Assembly (NCBI GenBank): GCA_025352105.1
Contig: JANXUB010000063.1
Coordinates: forward strand, 1 to 43,699
Direction of reading: 5' to 3'
Source of the DNA: Burkholderiales bacterium
Lineage (GTDB): Bacteria; Pseudomonadota; Gammaproteobacteria; Burkholderiales; Casimicrobiaceae
Length of the DNA: 43,699 bases
Shown here: in pieces, positions 1 through 8,431 of the stretch
Layout: each line of letters begins with the position of its first letter
Numbering within the stretch: the first letter of the stretch is position 1
Program-made: the position numbers and the translations under genes
The notes under the pieces: model-generated
Databases searched by the model: none
What the model was told of the DNA's origin: nothing
What the model saw: only the letters and a program-made list of their open reading frames with translations

Positions 1-208
1 TCGGCGCGAGGTGAGAGGAGCTGCGTTATCTACGTTTCGAGGTCATGCCTCAAGGGTGGGCTCACGCTATGCTCGTCTCGTGTAGCAGGCGCGATTGCTA
101 CAAACTTAAAGATACAAGGGTGGGCACCCCGTGCCCGCCAAAAGGTGGCAACCGAACCAATCCTCTTTCGCGCAGTGATGGTGGGCACGGGGTGCCCACC
201 CTACGAAA
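1..208. repeat. Non-coding flank with inverted palindromic repeats (REP/BIME-like)
   Basis: I find no convincing gene here. Two palindromic units lie in opposite orientation: one at 115-139 (core GGGTGGGCACCCCGTGCCC) and one at 180-204 (GTGGGCAC, three-base GGG loop, GTGCCCAC). A related half unit, AAGGGTGGGCTCACGC, starts at 52. The arrangement resembles intergenic REP pairs. It lies directly downstream of the 3' end of the tartrate dehydratase gene, so the 180-204 hairpin could help terminate or stabilise that transcript; there is no T-run, so it is not a classical intrinsic terminator. Confidence 0.7.
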
Positions 209-1372
209 TTACGTGAGGGCTCGCATCTCGGCAATGAGATCGCTCTTGCCTTCAAAGCCAATCCCCGGCAACGACGGCAGCGTGACATAGCCATTCTCAA
301 CGCGTACGCCATCCGGGAATCCGCCGTACGGCTGGAACAAATCGGGGTATGACTCGTTGCCGCCGAGGCCCAGACCGGCAGCGATGGCTAGCGACATTTG
401 GTGCCCCCCGTGCGGCACGCAGCGGCTTGGCGACCAGCCGTTTTCTTTGAGCATTTCGAGCGTGCGCAGATATTCGACGCAGCCGTAGGACAGCGCACAA
501 TCAAACTGCAACCAGTCGCGATCCTTGCGCATGCCGCCATGACGGATGAGATTTCTTGCGTCCTGCATCGAGAACAGGTTTTCACCCGTCGCGAGCGGTC
601 CGGCGTAGCTTTCACCAAGGCGTGCCTGCAATTCGTAATCGAGCGGATCGCCTGCTTCCTCGTACCAGAACAGCGGGTATTGCGACATCGCTTTGCCGTA
701 GGCAACAGCGGTTTTCAGATCGAAGCGACCGTTGGCATCGACCGCCAACTGTTGCCCCGGTTTGAGCATTTTGAGCACGGCTTCGATGCGCTCGATATCG
801 TCCTTGAGCGGTGCGCCGCCGATCTTCATCTTGACCACGGAATAGCCACGATCCAGGTAGCTTTGCATCTCGCCGCGCAAGCCGTCGAGGCCTTTGCCGG
901 GATGGTAGTAGCCGCCCGCCGCGTAGACGAACACTTTCGGATTCGCCTTGCCATTTCCGTAGCGCTGCGCCAGCAATTCATGCAGCGGTTTGTTTTCAAT
1001 TTTGGCAACCGCGTCCCACACCGCCATGTCAATTGTGCCGACCGCGACCGAGCGCTCGCCGTGACCGCCGGGCTTTTCGTTGGTCATCATGCAGGCCCAA
1101 ATCTTGTGCGGATCGAGGTTCGTGCCTTCATCGTCGACGAGCGACGCGGCGTCCGCTTCAAGAATGCGCGGCAGGAAACGCTCGCGCATCAAATTGCCCT
1201 GGCTGTAGCGACCGTTCGAATTGAAGCCGTAACCGATCACCGGTTTGCCGTCGCGCACAACGTCGGTGACGACGGCGACGAGGCTCAGCGTCATCTTGGA
1301 GAAATCGATGTAGGCGTTGCGGATCGCCGATTTGATCGGGCGGGTGGACTCTACGATTTGGGTGATTTTCAT
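209..1372 (-). CDS. tarD: D(-)-tartrate dehydratase, enolase superfamily
   Basis: This 387-residue protein belongs to the mandelate racemase/muconate lactonizing branch of the enolase superfamily and closely resembles characterised D-tartrate dehydratase (TarD) from Bradyrhizobium, which dehydrates D-tartrate to oxaloacetate in the cytoplasm. Visible active-site residues are the KMK pair (Lys181 and Lys183), metal ligands Asp212 (VDAN), Glu238 (WYEE) and Glu264 (ATGEN), and His321 (PHGGH). They match the family catalytic set offset by one residue. An ATG at 1414 would add 14 residues with no homology and no ribosome site, so I use the ATG at 1372. It is the last gene of the operon that starts at 4158, separated from the SDR gene by a palindromic repeat. 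A closely related sugar-acid substrate cannot be excluded. Confidence 0.9.
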   Translation of the reverse strand: MKITQIVESTRPIKSAIRNAYIDFSKMTLSLVAVVTDVVRDGKPVIGYGFNSNGRYSQGNLMRERFLPRILEADAASLVDDEGTNLDPHKIWACMMTNEKPGGHGERSVAVGTIDMAVWDAVAKIENKPLHELLAQRYGNGKANPKVFVYAAGGYYHPGKGLDGLRGEMQSYLDRGYSVVKMKIGGAPLKDDIERIEAVLKMLKPGQQLAVDANGRFDLKTAVAYGKAMSQYPLFWYEEAGDPLDYELQARLGESYAGPLATGENLFSMQDARNLIRHGGMRKDRDWLQFDCALSYGCVEYLRTLEMLKENGWSPSRCVPHGGHQMSLAIAAGLGLGGNESYPDLFQPYGGFPDGVRVENGYVTLPSLPGIGFEGKSDLIAEMRALT

Positions 1373-1433
1373 GGTGTTCTTATCCGTGGGTTCAGAGCAT
1401 TTGTTCTTCCCCATCGACGGGGAGATGAGCCGG

Positions 1434-1516
1434 TCCCTCCCCCTTCAAGGGGGAGGTTAGGAGGGGGATGGTTTTCCGAAATTCGATACAACAACCATCC
1501 CCTTGAAGGGGAGGGG
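1434..1516. repeat. GC-rich double-palindrome repeat, copy 1 (short form)
   Basis: Two inverted arms, CCCTCCCCCTTCAAGGGGGA (from 1435) and CCATCCCCTTGAAGGGGAGG (from 1495), flank an AT-richer spacer. Each arm is itself palindromic around its centre (TTCAA or TTGAA). It sits between the SDR and tarD genes of one operon. It belongs to the same loose family as the longer copies at 24751-24870 and 28893-29010, but the arms have diverged. Such elements can form stable stem-loops in the mRNA and alter stability or partial termination between operon genes. Confidence 0.75.
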
Positions 1517-1527
1517 AATGCAAGTGG

Positions 1528-2214
1528 CTACCTGTTCAGCGACGAACCGCCGCAAATTTGAATGTCCTGTCCGGTGATGGCAGCGGCTTGCGATGAGAGC
1601 AAAAAGCTCACGAGCGCTGCGACTTCTTCGGGTTGAATGAGCCTGCCGATGGGCGGCAGTTTGGGGGTTGCGCTGGCGCGATTCGCATCCTTGAGCATGG
1701 CGGTTTCGGTCGCTGCTGGCGATACAACGTTGACCGTGACGCCTTGCGGCGCGACTTCAGCGGCCCAGCTTTTCGCAAGCGCGATCAGAGCGGCCTTGGT
1801 CGCTGCGTATTGACTGCGACCTGGCATACCACCGGCGACGCGACTGCCGATAAAGACGGCGCGGCCTTTGCCGTTTGCGGCCATTTTGGGAATCAACCCA
1901 TCGGCAAGGCGAGTCGCAGCATCCACATGAATCCGCCACATCAATTCGCCGCCTGCGTGATCGAGCGCACCCACGTTGCCCACGCGCAGTACGCCTGCGG
2001 CGTGCACAAAGGCGTCGATATCCACGAGCGATTGCGCCGCCTTCGTCACCGCCTCTCCGCCCGTAAGATCGAGCGCAACGTGCTGAAACGCTTCGTGCGG
2101 GATCGATGGCGCAGCCACGTCGAGCCCGATCACACGCCAGCCTTCATGCAGCAGTGCATGAGCAATCGCTAGACCGATGCCGGAGCTTGTACCGGTGATG
2201 ACGACTTGCCGCAT
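1528..2214 (-). CDS. Short-chain dehydrogenase/reductase (SDR)
   Basis: This is a 228-residue classical SDR, an NAD(P)-dependent oxidoreductase. The N terminus carries the nucleotide-binding motif TGTSSGIG at about residues 7-14, followed by a short Rossmann strand (VIGLDV). The middle holds the catalytic region IGSRVAG and the YAATK pair (Tyr and Lys four residues apart). The C-terminal part includes the usual VNVVSPAATETAM loop. I choose the ATG at 2214; an upstream TTG at 2235 would overlap the preceding gene and adds residues before the first strand. The substrate is unknown. Its position between a Bug binding protein and a tartrate dehydratase suggests oxidation or reduction of a hydroxy acid in the same pathway. 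Confidence 0.85.
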   Translation of the reverse strand: MRQVVITGTSSGIGLAIAHALLHEGWRVIGLDVAAPSIPHEAFQHVALDLTGGEAVTKAAQSLVDIDAFVHAAGVLRVGNVGALDHAGGELMWRIHVDAATRLADGLIPKMAANGKGRAVFIGSRVAGGMPGRSQYAATKAALIALAKSWAAEVAPQGVTVNVVSPAATETAMLKDANRASATPKLPPIGRLIQPEEVAALVSFLLSSQAAAITGQDIQICGGSSLNR

Positions 2215-2227
2215 GATGGACGCCGCG

Positions 2228-3196
2228 TTATTCAAACTTGATGCCGCTGTCGGTAATCGTTTTCATTGCGCGTGCAGTGTCGTCGCGTTGAAATTTAGCA
2301 AAATCCTCCGGCGATCCGGCTTCAATCACGAGGCCATTGCCGAGCAGACGATCCTTCATGTCACCCGCGAGCGCCTTGTTGGTTTCGCCGTTCAATTTGT
2401 GCACGACGTCGGCAGACGTCTTCGCTGGAGCCCACAGGCCGTACCAGCTAAACGCTTCGTAGCCGGGCACCGTTTCGCCGACAGCGGGCACGTCCGGCAT
2501 CGACGGCACGCGCTTCGCCGAGGTCACAGCGATCACGCGAAGCTGGCCCGCCTTGGCATAACCGGCTGAGCCCAGAATCGGATCGATAAAGCCCGTGATA
2601 CGGCTGCCGAGCAAGTCCTGATAGGCCGGGGTCGAGCCTTTGTACGGCACGATGAAAAGCTCCAGCCCCGCTGCCCGCCGCAGCTGCTCGGTCGCCAGAT
2701 GTCCCGCTGATGCATTGGAGCCGATAGCAAACGAGAGCTTACCGGGATTGGCTTTGGCATACGCGATGAACGACTTCATGTCGGTTACCGGCAGCGCCTT
2801 GTCAATCGCCACCGCGAGCGGCGCTTTTGCCACTAGCGCGATGGGCGCGAAGTCTTTGACAGCGTCGTACGGCGGCGTTTTCAGTGCGATGGTAGAGGTA
2901 GTGAAAGTGGATGCATTGAATAGCAGGGTGTAGCCATCTGCCGGCGCTTTGGCGACGGCATCCGCTCCAATCGTGCCATTGCCCCCGGGACGATTTTCGA
3001 TGACGAATACCTGCCCGGTTTGTTCGCCGAGCTTCTGTGCGAGCAGACGGCCGACCGTGTCCAGGGTGCCGCCCGGCGGGAACGGAATGATGACGCGGAC
3101 TTGTTTGTTGGGGTAGGCCTGTGCAAACGCCGTAGCAGACGCGACTGAAAGCGCGACGGTGGCGAGCACCGTGCGAAGCGTAAATTTTTGAGTCAT
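2228..3196 (-). CDS. Bug/TctC-type tripartite tricarboxylate transporter binding protein
   Basis: This 322-residue periplasmic solute-binding protein has a clear signal peptide (MTQKF, a hydrophobic stretch, then ATAFAQA as the cleavage region). The mature start YPNKQVRVIIPFPPGG and the later ENRPGGNG and PYKGSTPAYQDLLG motifs are diagnostic of the Bug family (Bordetella uptake gene, TctC). Such proteins bind carboxylated ligands such as citrate, tartrate or nicotinate, and in Burkholderiales most are orphans lacking their own TctAB membrane partners, as here. The ATG at 3196 is preceded by a strong AGGGAGGA ribosome site. It lies 26 bp after the lyase gene in the same operon, so its ligand is probably the substrate of tarD or of the lyase. 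Confidence 0.92.
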   Translation of the reverse strand: MTQKFTLRTVLATVALSVASATAFAQAYPNKQVRVIIPFPPGGTLDTVGRLLAQKLGEQTGQVFVIENRPGGNGTIGADAVAKAPADGYTLLFNASTFTTSTIALKTPPYDAVKDFAPIALVAKAPLAVAIDKALPVTDMKSFIAYAKANPGKLSFAIGSNASAGHLATEQLRRAAGLELFIVPYKGSTPAYQDLLGSRITGFIDPILGSAGYAKAGQLRVIAVTSAKRVPSMPDVPAVGETVPGYEAFSWYGLWAPAKTSADVVHKLNGETNKALAGDMKDRLLGNGLVIEAGSPEDFAKFQRDDTARAMKTITDSGIKFE

Positions 3197-3222
3197 GGAA
3201 ATCCTCCCTGGATACTTTTTAT

Positions 3223-4158
3223 TTAGGCTCTGAGCAAACCAGCATTAGCAAGCGCTTTACGAATCACATCGTTCTCTTCGGCGCTCGGTGCATGTGTTGG
3301 CGGACGAACGTGCGCGCTCTCCAACACACCTGCGTACTTCATTGCGGCCTTCATGCGAGCATGCGCTTCGCCGGTGGGTTCGCCAGCGCCGTACACCGCC
3401 TCCTTGATCGGGGTGATGAGCGCCTGCACGGCCATCGCCTTGTGCAGATCACCCGCTTTCACCGCATTCCACAGATCGATGATGAGCTGCGGGATCGCGC
3501 TGGCAAAGCCGACGAGCGCGCCGTCCACGCCTTGCACCATCGAGGAAAGCAGATATTCGTCATGACAGGTGAGGATCGCTTTGCTCGCGTCCGCATCACG
3601 CATTGCTTTGATGTCGCGCGCATATTTGCTCATGTCGCGCTGGCCCACTTTGAACGCCTGCACATACGGCAACCGCGCCAGATCGGCAAGCAGCGCGGAC
3701 GAATATGACGCTTTCGTCCACGACGGATAAACGTGACAAATCAGGTCAAGCCCGGTCGAGTCGAAAATATTCTTGAAGTAGTCAGTCGCGTGATTGGGGT
3801 GAAAACCGAAGCGCAACCAGTGGTGCGGTGGCATCACGTCGATCCCAACCGCGCCCGCCTGCTTCGCGAGTTTCGCGTGATGCGCTGCATCGGTGAGGCC
3901 TTCGCAGACGACCGATGAAATGACAGGCAGCTTGCCTTTAAGCTCGTCGGCAACAATGCGTGTGACCTCAGCGCGCTCATTGGGGTCGAGCGCGAACACT
4001 TCACCGGTATGACCGTTGGTCATGACGGCAACGACGCCCTCATGCGTGGCGAGCCAGGACGCGAGCTTGCGCAGGGCGGGTTCGTCAATGCGGTTGTCGT
4101 CTTTGAACGGTGTCGAGATTGCGGGGATAATGCCGCGATAGTTGGCGATGGTGGGCAT
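3223..4158 (-). CDS. Dihydrodipicolinate synthase/N-acetylneuraminate lyase family protein
   Basis: This 311-residue (beta/alpha)8-barrel class I aldolase is the first gene of the operon. The keto-acid binding loop reads GHTGE rather than the commoner GTTGE. The catalytic tyrosine lies in HVYP and the Schiff-base lysine in QAFKVGQRD. Family members cleave, condense or dehydrate 2-keto acids; those in sugar-acid operons often act as 2-keto-3-deoxy acid aldolases or dehydratases. DapA itself is less likely because of the catabolic neighbours and the altered loop. The start at 4158 (MPTIANYRG) is the natural start. What it does beside a dehydratase that already yields oxaloacetate is unclear; it may act on a second hydroxy acid taken up by the same system. 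Confidence 0.85.
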   Translation of the reverse strand: MPTIANYRGIIPAISTPFKDDNRIDEPALRKLASWLATHEGVVAVMTNGHTGEVFALDPNERAEVTRIVADELKGKLPVISSVVCEGLTDAAHHAKLAKQAGAVGIDVMPPHHWLRFGFHPNHATDYFKNIFDSTGLDLICHVYPSWTKASYSSALLADLARLPYVQAFKVGQRDMSKYARDIKAMRDADASKAILTCHDEYLLSSMVQGVDGALVGFASAIPQLIIDLWNAVKAGDLHKAMAVQALITPIKEAVYGAGEPTGEAHARMKAAMKYAGVLESAHVRPPTHAPSAEENDVIRKALANAGLLRA

Positions 4159-4183
4159 GGCAGTGCTTAAGTTGTGGACAACG

Positions 4184-4203
4184 AGAAATCGATGTCGAAT
4201 TCT
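4184..4203. promoter_or_regulatory. Candidate LysR operator in divergent intergenic region
   Basis: AGAAATCGATGTCGAATTCT is an almost perfect 20-bp inverted repeat (arms AGAA-n-TCGA and TCGA-n-TTCT around a central TG). It lies in the 99-bp gap between the operon start at 4158 and the divergent LysR gene at 4258. Divergent placement and dyad symmetry fit a LysR-type regulator autoregulatory site, although I do not see an exact T-N11-A core inside it. Function is inferred. Confidence 0.5.
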
Positions 4204-4257
4204 TGAGGTAGGCGTTCACCGCGTCCAATACTCGAAACAGATAGAACTATTCAAAAA

Positions 4258-5196
4258 ATGGGTCCTGGTAATCGTCCCTTAGACCTCGACTGGCTGGAGG
4301 ACTTTCTAGCGCTAGCCGAGAGCGGCAATTTTTCGCGCGCGGCGCAGGCCCGAAACATCGCGCAACCGGCATTCAGCCGTCATATCAAATCGCTCGAAGA
4401 ATGGGTGGGCGTTGATCTCTTCGACCGCACGTCGCACCCCGTGTCGCTGACCGCCGCCGGGCACAAACTTCGACCGGAAATTGAAGACACGCTGCATCGG
4501 CTGGAAACCGCGCGGCACGGGGCATGCGTCGCGCATGAGCAGGCCGCGATCAGCCTGCAATTTGCGGCGACACATGCGCTTTCGCTCACGTTTTTTCCGA
4601 CCTGGCTCAGCGGCATTGAGGCGAAATTGCCGGTGACACGCGAAGGCCGCAAGATGGGCCCGATCCAGATGGTGTCCGACAGTTTCGCTGCGTGCGAAGA
4701 CGTGATGTTGCAGCGACGCGCGCAATTTTTGCTGTGTCACGGGCATCCGGAGGTGGCCAATCGGCTTGATGAAACTCAGTTTGTGTTCGCCAAAGTAGGT
4801 GAAGATCGTCTGCTGCCGGTCACGGCTGTCACGGCACACGGCTCGCCAGTGCATTCGATTAATTCCAATGCCAAAAATCCTTTACCTGTGCTCGTCTACG
4901 GTCAGGCATCCGGGATCGGCCAGATCATGCGCTCGGTCATGAAAGCCGCGTTCGACGACGGAAAGTTCACCACCGTTTTTACGGCGCATCATGCTGTGCT
5001 GCTCAAAACCATGGCGATGGAAGGGCGCGGTATCGCGTGGTTGCCGGAGAGCCTGATCGCGCCTGATCTGGAGGCGAAACGCTTGGTGCTGGCGGCCGAT
5101 TTGACATGGTGTGTGCCGATCGAAGTGCGGTTATTTCGTCCGCGCGCCGCGCTGTCGGATGCGGCGGAGGCCTTGTGGGATAGGGTCGCGACATAA
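4258..5196 (+). CDS. LysR-type transcriptional regulator
   Basis: This 312-residue regulator is transcribed away from the tartrate operon. The N-terminal winged helix-turn-helix covers about residues 8-70 (WLEDFLALAESGNFSRAA, then QPAFSRHIKSLEEWVG and LFDRTSHPVSLTAAG), the standard LysR DNA-binding domain. The remainder is a LysR substrate-binding domain that would sense a small acid. Divergent LysR genes usually control the adjacent operon in response to its substrate, so a tartrate-type inducer is likely. The ATG at 4258 is the first usable start; the ribosome site is weak (AGATAG about 13 bp upstream). Nothing about the gene looks broken. Confidence 0.92.
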   Translation: MGPGNRPLDLDWLEDFLALAESGNFSRAAQARNIAQPAFSRHIKSLEEWVGVDLFDRTSHPVSLTAAGHKLRPEIEDTLHRLETARHGACVAHEQAAISLQFAATHALSLTFFPTWLSGIEAKLPVTREGRKMGPIQMVSDSFAACEDVMLQRRAQFLLCHGHPEVANRLDETQFVFAKVGEDRLLPVTAVTAHGSPVHSINSNAKNPLPVLVYGQASGIGQIMRSVMKAAFDDGKFTTVFTAHHAVLLKTMAMEGRGIAWLPESLIAPDLEAKRLVLAADLTWCVPIEVRLFRPRAALSDAAEALWDRVAT

Positions 5197-5241
5197 CGCG
5201 GCTCATGCTTGAGCGCACCGACGGCGCCGCGACGGGAGAAT

Positions 5242-6729
5242 CTACATCTGCCCGCGCAACAAAATCAACGTCGCTAACCCCAGAAAAATAAAGAATCCGC
5301 CGGTATCCGTGACCGCAGTCAACAGCACGCTGGAACCCGCCGCCGGGTCTTTACCATGGCGGTAGCGCCACATCGGGATCACCACTCCCATGATCGCGGC
5401 GAGCATGAGGTTCAACGTCATCGCCAGCATGAGCACCAACCCGAGCGCGAGGTTGCCCTCCATCAGCCCAATGACAAGGCCAATCACACCGCCAAAAATC
5501 AGGCCGTTAATGATCGCCACCGACATCTCTTTTTTCACCAGTCGGCGAAAGTGCTCGGTGCCGATTTGGCCCAGCGCGATGGCGCGAGCAATCATGGTCA
5601 GCGTTTGATTGCCGGAATTGCCACCGATCCCGGCAACGATGGTTTGCAGCACGGCGAGCACGGCTAATTTGGCAATAGAGCCCTGAAAAAGATCTGTCGC
5701 GCGCGACGCGACAAACGCCGTGATGAGATTCAAACCCAGCCACTGCCAGCGGTTCTGCACGCTCTTCCACACGCTCGCAAAAATGTCTTCCTCGTCACGC
5801 AAACCGGCTTGTTGGCGCATGTCCTCTTCGGCGCTTTCGCGAACGAAGTCGAGCACTTCCGCCACCGTCACGCGCCCGATCAGTTCGCCGGTGGCGTCCA
5901 CCACGGGCGCGGACACGAGGTCGTAGCGTTCGAACGCCGCCGCTGCCGAATCGGCATGATCCATTGCCTCAAACACGATGTTCGGTTCGACCATCACGTC
6001 TTTGACCAGCGCGTCTTCGTGCGTCACCAAAATAATGTTGGTCGGCAACACGCCGAGCAGCTTGTCTTCGCGATCCACCACGAACACTTTGTCGGTGTTG
6101 GCAGGCAATTCGTCGAAGCGGCGCAAGTACCGCATCACCACTTCGAGCGTCACGTCGGGCCGCACCTCGATCATCTCGAAATCCATCAACGCGCCGACCA
6201 TATCCTCTTCGTATGACATGGCCTGCCGCAATTGCTCGCGCTCTTCCGGGTCGAGCGTGCGCTTGACCGCTTCAACGACGTCACGCGGCAAATCAGGCGC
6301 GAGTTCGGCCAGCTCATCGGTGTCGAGCGTGACAGCTGCCGCCAACAGCTCCGGCGCGTCCATGCTCGCGATGAGGCTCTCGCGAACCGAGTCCGAAGCC
6401 TCCACCAGAATGTCGCCGTCACGATCGGCCTTGACCAGATCCCAAACGAACAGACGCTCATCAAACGGCAGAGCTTCCAGAATGTGCGCAACGTCCGCCG
6501 GATGAAGCGCTTCGAGCTTTTCCCGCAAGCGCGCGAGCAGACCCTGCACCACCGGGCTTTGGGAAGGGTTGTCGAGCGTATCGGCCAGGGTCTCTGCAAA
6601 GCCGGACAGCAGCCGGTACTGACGTACCAGCGAGGTGACGTCAGCTAGCGCTTCGGTAAGCGCATCATCCACGCTCGCGCTATTCGCGTTGTTTGCAAAA
6701 AGCGACTCCTTTTCAAGGGCTTCGGGCAT
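5242..6729 (-). CDS. mgtE: Magnesium transporter MgtE
   Basis: This 495-residue inner-membrane Mg2+ channel/transporter has an N-terminal MgtE_N superhelical domain (about 50-155: HPADVAHILEALPFDERLFVWDLV), two CBS domains (about 160-290) that sense cytoplasmic Mg2+, and five predicted membrane segments (about 345-490). The pore motifs GIGGNSGNQ and TDTGGFF are intact. The family functions as a homodimer gated by intracellular Mg2+ bound between the CBS domains. Length is normal, with a longer than minimal N terminus. It is a single gene on the minus strand, 45 bp from the LysR stop codon, and no Mg riboswitch is evident upstream. Confidence 0.95.
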   Translation of the reverse strand: MPEALEKESLFANNANSASVDDALTEALADVTSLVRQYRLLSGFAETLADTLDNPSQSPVVQGLLARLREKLEALHPADVAHILEALPFDERLFVWDLVKADRDGDILVEASDSVRESLIASMDAPELLAAAVTLDTDELAELAPDLPRDVVEAVKRTLDPEEREQLRQAMSYEEDMVGALMDFEMIEVRPDVTLEVVMRYLRRFDELPANTDKVFVVDREDKLLGVLPTNIILVTHEDALVKDVMVEPNIVFEAMDHADSAAAAFERYDLVSAPVVDATGELIGRVTVAEVLDFVRESAEEDMRQQAGLRDEEDIFASVWKSVQNRWQWLGLNLITAFVASRATDLFQGSIAKLAVLAVLQTIVAGIGGNSGNQTLTMIARAIALGQIGTEHFRRLVKKEMSVAIINGLIFGGVIGLVIGLMEGNLALGLVLMLAMTLNLMLAAIMGVVIPMWRYRHGKDPAAGSSVLLTAVTDTGGFFIFLGLATLILLRGQM

Positions 6730-6991
6730 GGCAATAGGGCTCTGGTGTCCAACGAAAAATTTGACGGATGTCGAGTAGTAATTCTAATGGTGCGCCATAA
6801 CAGCGAAATCGTGGCACCTGTTTTTTTGCGCTCGACCACAGCTAAACTTGGGATGTGTTGCCGCAACCATTTGTCTTAGTATCCTTAAACGTATCAAAAC
6901 GTGCTTGGCGGTTCAGGTGTCCGTCAGCGTCGGGAAGAAATCAGAGCGTTAGCGGGGCATAGGTTCAACTCTATCTTTTGAAAGAATCCTC
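6730..6991. other. Divergent intergenic region between mgtE and lipoprotein gene
   Basis: These 262 bases must hold the promoters of both flanking genes. The AT-rich part at about 6870-6900 is a plausible promoter zone but has no clear -35/-10 pair. A hairpin followed by seven T residues (6789-6826, described separately) is the only strong structure. I looked for an M-box-like riboswitch and did not recognise one. Confidence 0.5.
6789..6826 (+). terminator. Orphan intrinsic-terminator-like hairpin
   Basis: GGTGC (with CA after a two-base bulge) pairs with TGGCACC at 6812-6818, followed by TG and a run of seven T at 6820-6826. On the plus strand this is a plausible rho-independent terminator, yet no plus-strand gene ends nearby: the last is the LysR gene at 5196. 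It lies about 165 bp upstream of the lipoprotein start, so it could be an attenuator for that gene or the end of a short RNA. Confidence 0.4.
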
Positions 6992-8404
6992 ATGCGGCAT
7001 TTGCAAACATTTCCGTTACGCGCAGCGCCGTTAACCCGTAGGCCAACAAGATGCACGGTAGCGGGCGTTGCAGCGATGTTGCTGCTGCTCACCGCGTGCG
7101 GTGGTGGTAGCGATGCGCCTGGCGCACCGCCCGCGCAGCCGCCTGTTGCAACGTGGCGAGCGCCGCAGATTGCACCTGCATCCTCTAGCTCGGTGCTGCT
7201 CGTGCAATCCGACGGCGCGGACGGCGTTTTCGTAGTCGGCTCGGCCAACGATGATGGCCTGATCGTTCAGCGCTTCAGCGCCAGCGCGGGCTGGTTTGGA
7301 CAAACTGTGGAACTACGCGGGCTCAAAAATTTACAAGTGGTGGCGCTTGATGACGGCGTGGCGTTGTTCGGTCGCGATGAGACCTCATGGTATCGGCGCG
7401 ACTACACAGCGACTGGATTGAAGCCTCTACAAACAATGTTTGCGGTTGATTTTCGTGGCAGTGCGCGAACCGACGCAATCGATGAAGTTTTCAGTCGCAC
7501 CCATGACGGAGCGATCCTCGCCACGGCGTTCACGGCAAACAGTGACACGTTGCCTCGCGCGCTCATCCAGACGCGCGAATTCCGGGCTGGCGCATGGTCA
7601 CCGCTACGGTTGTCACCCGTTTTGCTGCCCAATGGATACGGGCCGCAGTTTATTTTCAGCAACGCCAGTGTTGTACGCTCGAAAGCGGGCGACGTGGCAC
7701 GAGTTCGCCACCAGTTGTTGTACTGGTACACCTACGTTGCCTACCGCGCAGCGAACGACGACGCCTTTGTTGCGGTCACGCCGGAGCTTTGTTTGGGAGG
7801 GCGCTGCGGCGGTCAGTCCGGATCACACGACGCTCCGATACTGGAAATGGAGGGTACCGCCACGGTGGCGGCGTCGCGCGGCGGCACGTCAGAGTCCGAT
7901 GAGTGGCTCGCCGTGCGCGGGACAACGCCCACGTCGCTCTGGCCTCCACGGCTGATCACGAAGCTTGAGAGCTCCGCGCCTCTTGCCCGCTTGCTGCGCG
8001 GCGACGGGACGCCAATGTGGTTAACCAGTGCCGTAGGTGCGCTGGCGTTGTGGGAAGGCACGGCGCGCGTGGACTGGTCGGCGGACGCGGCCGGATTGGT
8101 GCCTTGCCTGTCCATGGGCTGCGCGGCCATCAGTTCGCCCGACGCAGCCCATGTTGCGGTGTTGCAAAGCCCGGCCTCAGGTGCTGCAACGCTCTACGTG
8201 AGTGATCGCGGCGGCGCGCGGTGGGCCCAGTCCGCAGCGCTTGATGCGTCCACATTGCAAGTCGGGACAATGGCAGGTAAGCGGTTGAAACTCACGAGGT
8301 TTTACGCCAAAGGCAACACGCAAATCGTGGTTGGCTACGCCGAGGCCCTTACACCAGCGTCCGAGCCGCAACTGGTGTGGCCGTTTGCATTCGTCAAGCG
8401 GTAG
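6992..8404 (+). CDS. Putative lipoprotein of unknown function
   Basis: This 470-residue protein begins with a positively charged segment, a hydrophobic stretch and a lipobox, LLTAC, with the lipidated cysteine at residue 36 followed by GGGSDAPGAPPAQPP. It should be secreted by Sec and anchored to the inner or outer membrane. The GGG-D and proline-rich linker after the cysteine is typical of many Burkholderiales lipoproteins. The mature part is rich in short repeated beta-strand-like segments (for example VLLVQSDGADGVFVVGSAN), suggestive of a beta-propeller-like fold, but I recognise no family. It is a single gene, convergent with mtgA (27-bp gap). AAAGAA about 5 bp before the ATG is a modest ribosome site. 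Confidence 0.8.
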   Translation: MRHLQTFPLRAAPLTRRPTRCTVAGVAAMLLLLTACGGGSDAPGAPPAQPPVATWRAPQIAPASSSSVLLVQSDGADGVFVVGSANDDGLIVQRFSASAGWFGQTVELRGLKNLQVVALDDGVALFGRDETSWYRRDYTATGLKPLQTMFAVDFRGSARTDAIDEVFSRTHDGAILATAFTANSDTLPRALIQTREFRAGAWSPLRLSPVLLPNGYGPQFIFSNASVVRSKAGDVARVRHQLLYWYTYVAYRAANDDAFVAVTPELCLGGRCGGQSGSHDAPILEMEGTATVAASRGGTSESDEWLAVRGTTPTSLWPPRLITKLESSAPLARLLRGDGTPMWLTSAVGALALWEGTARVDWSADAAGLVPCLSMGCAAISSPDAAHVAVLQSPASGAATLYVSDRGGARWAQSAALDASTLQVGTMAGKRLKLTRFYAKGNTQIVVGYAEALTPASEPQLVWPFAFVKR

Positions 8405-8431
8405 CAGGCGACAAGCAGCTAAGCTGGGCAC

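Noticed and set aside
398..1561. Long plus-strand open frame opposite tarD
   Set aside because: It is the complement of a strongly conserved gene, with no recognisable domain; long antisense frames are common in GC-rich DNA.
6730..6991. Mg-sensing M-box riboswitch upstream of mgtE
   Set aside because: I looked for the conserved helices and loops on the minus strand and found none; only a plus-strand hairpin is present.
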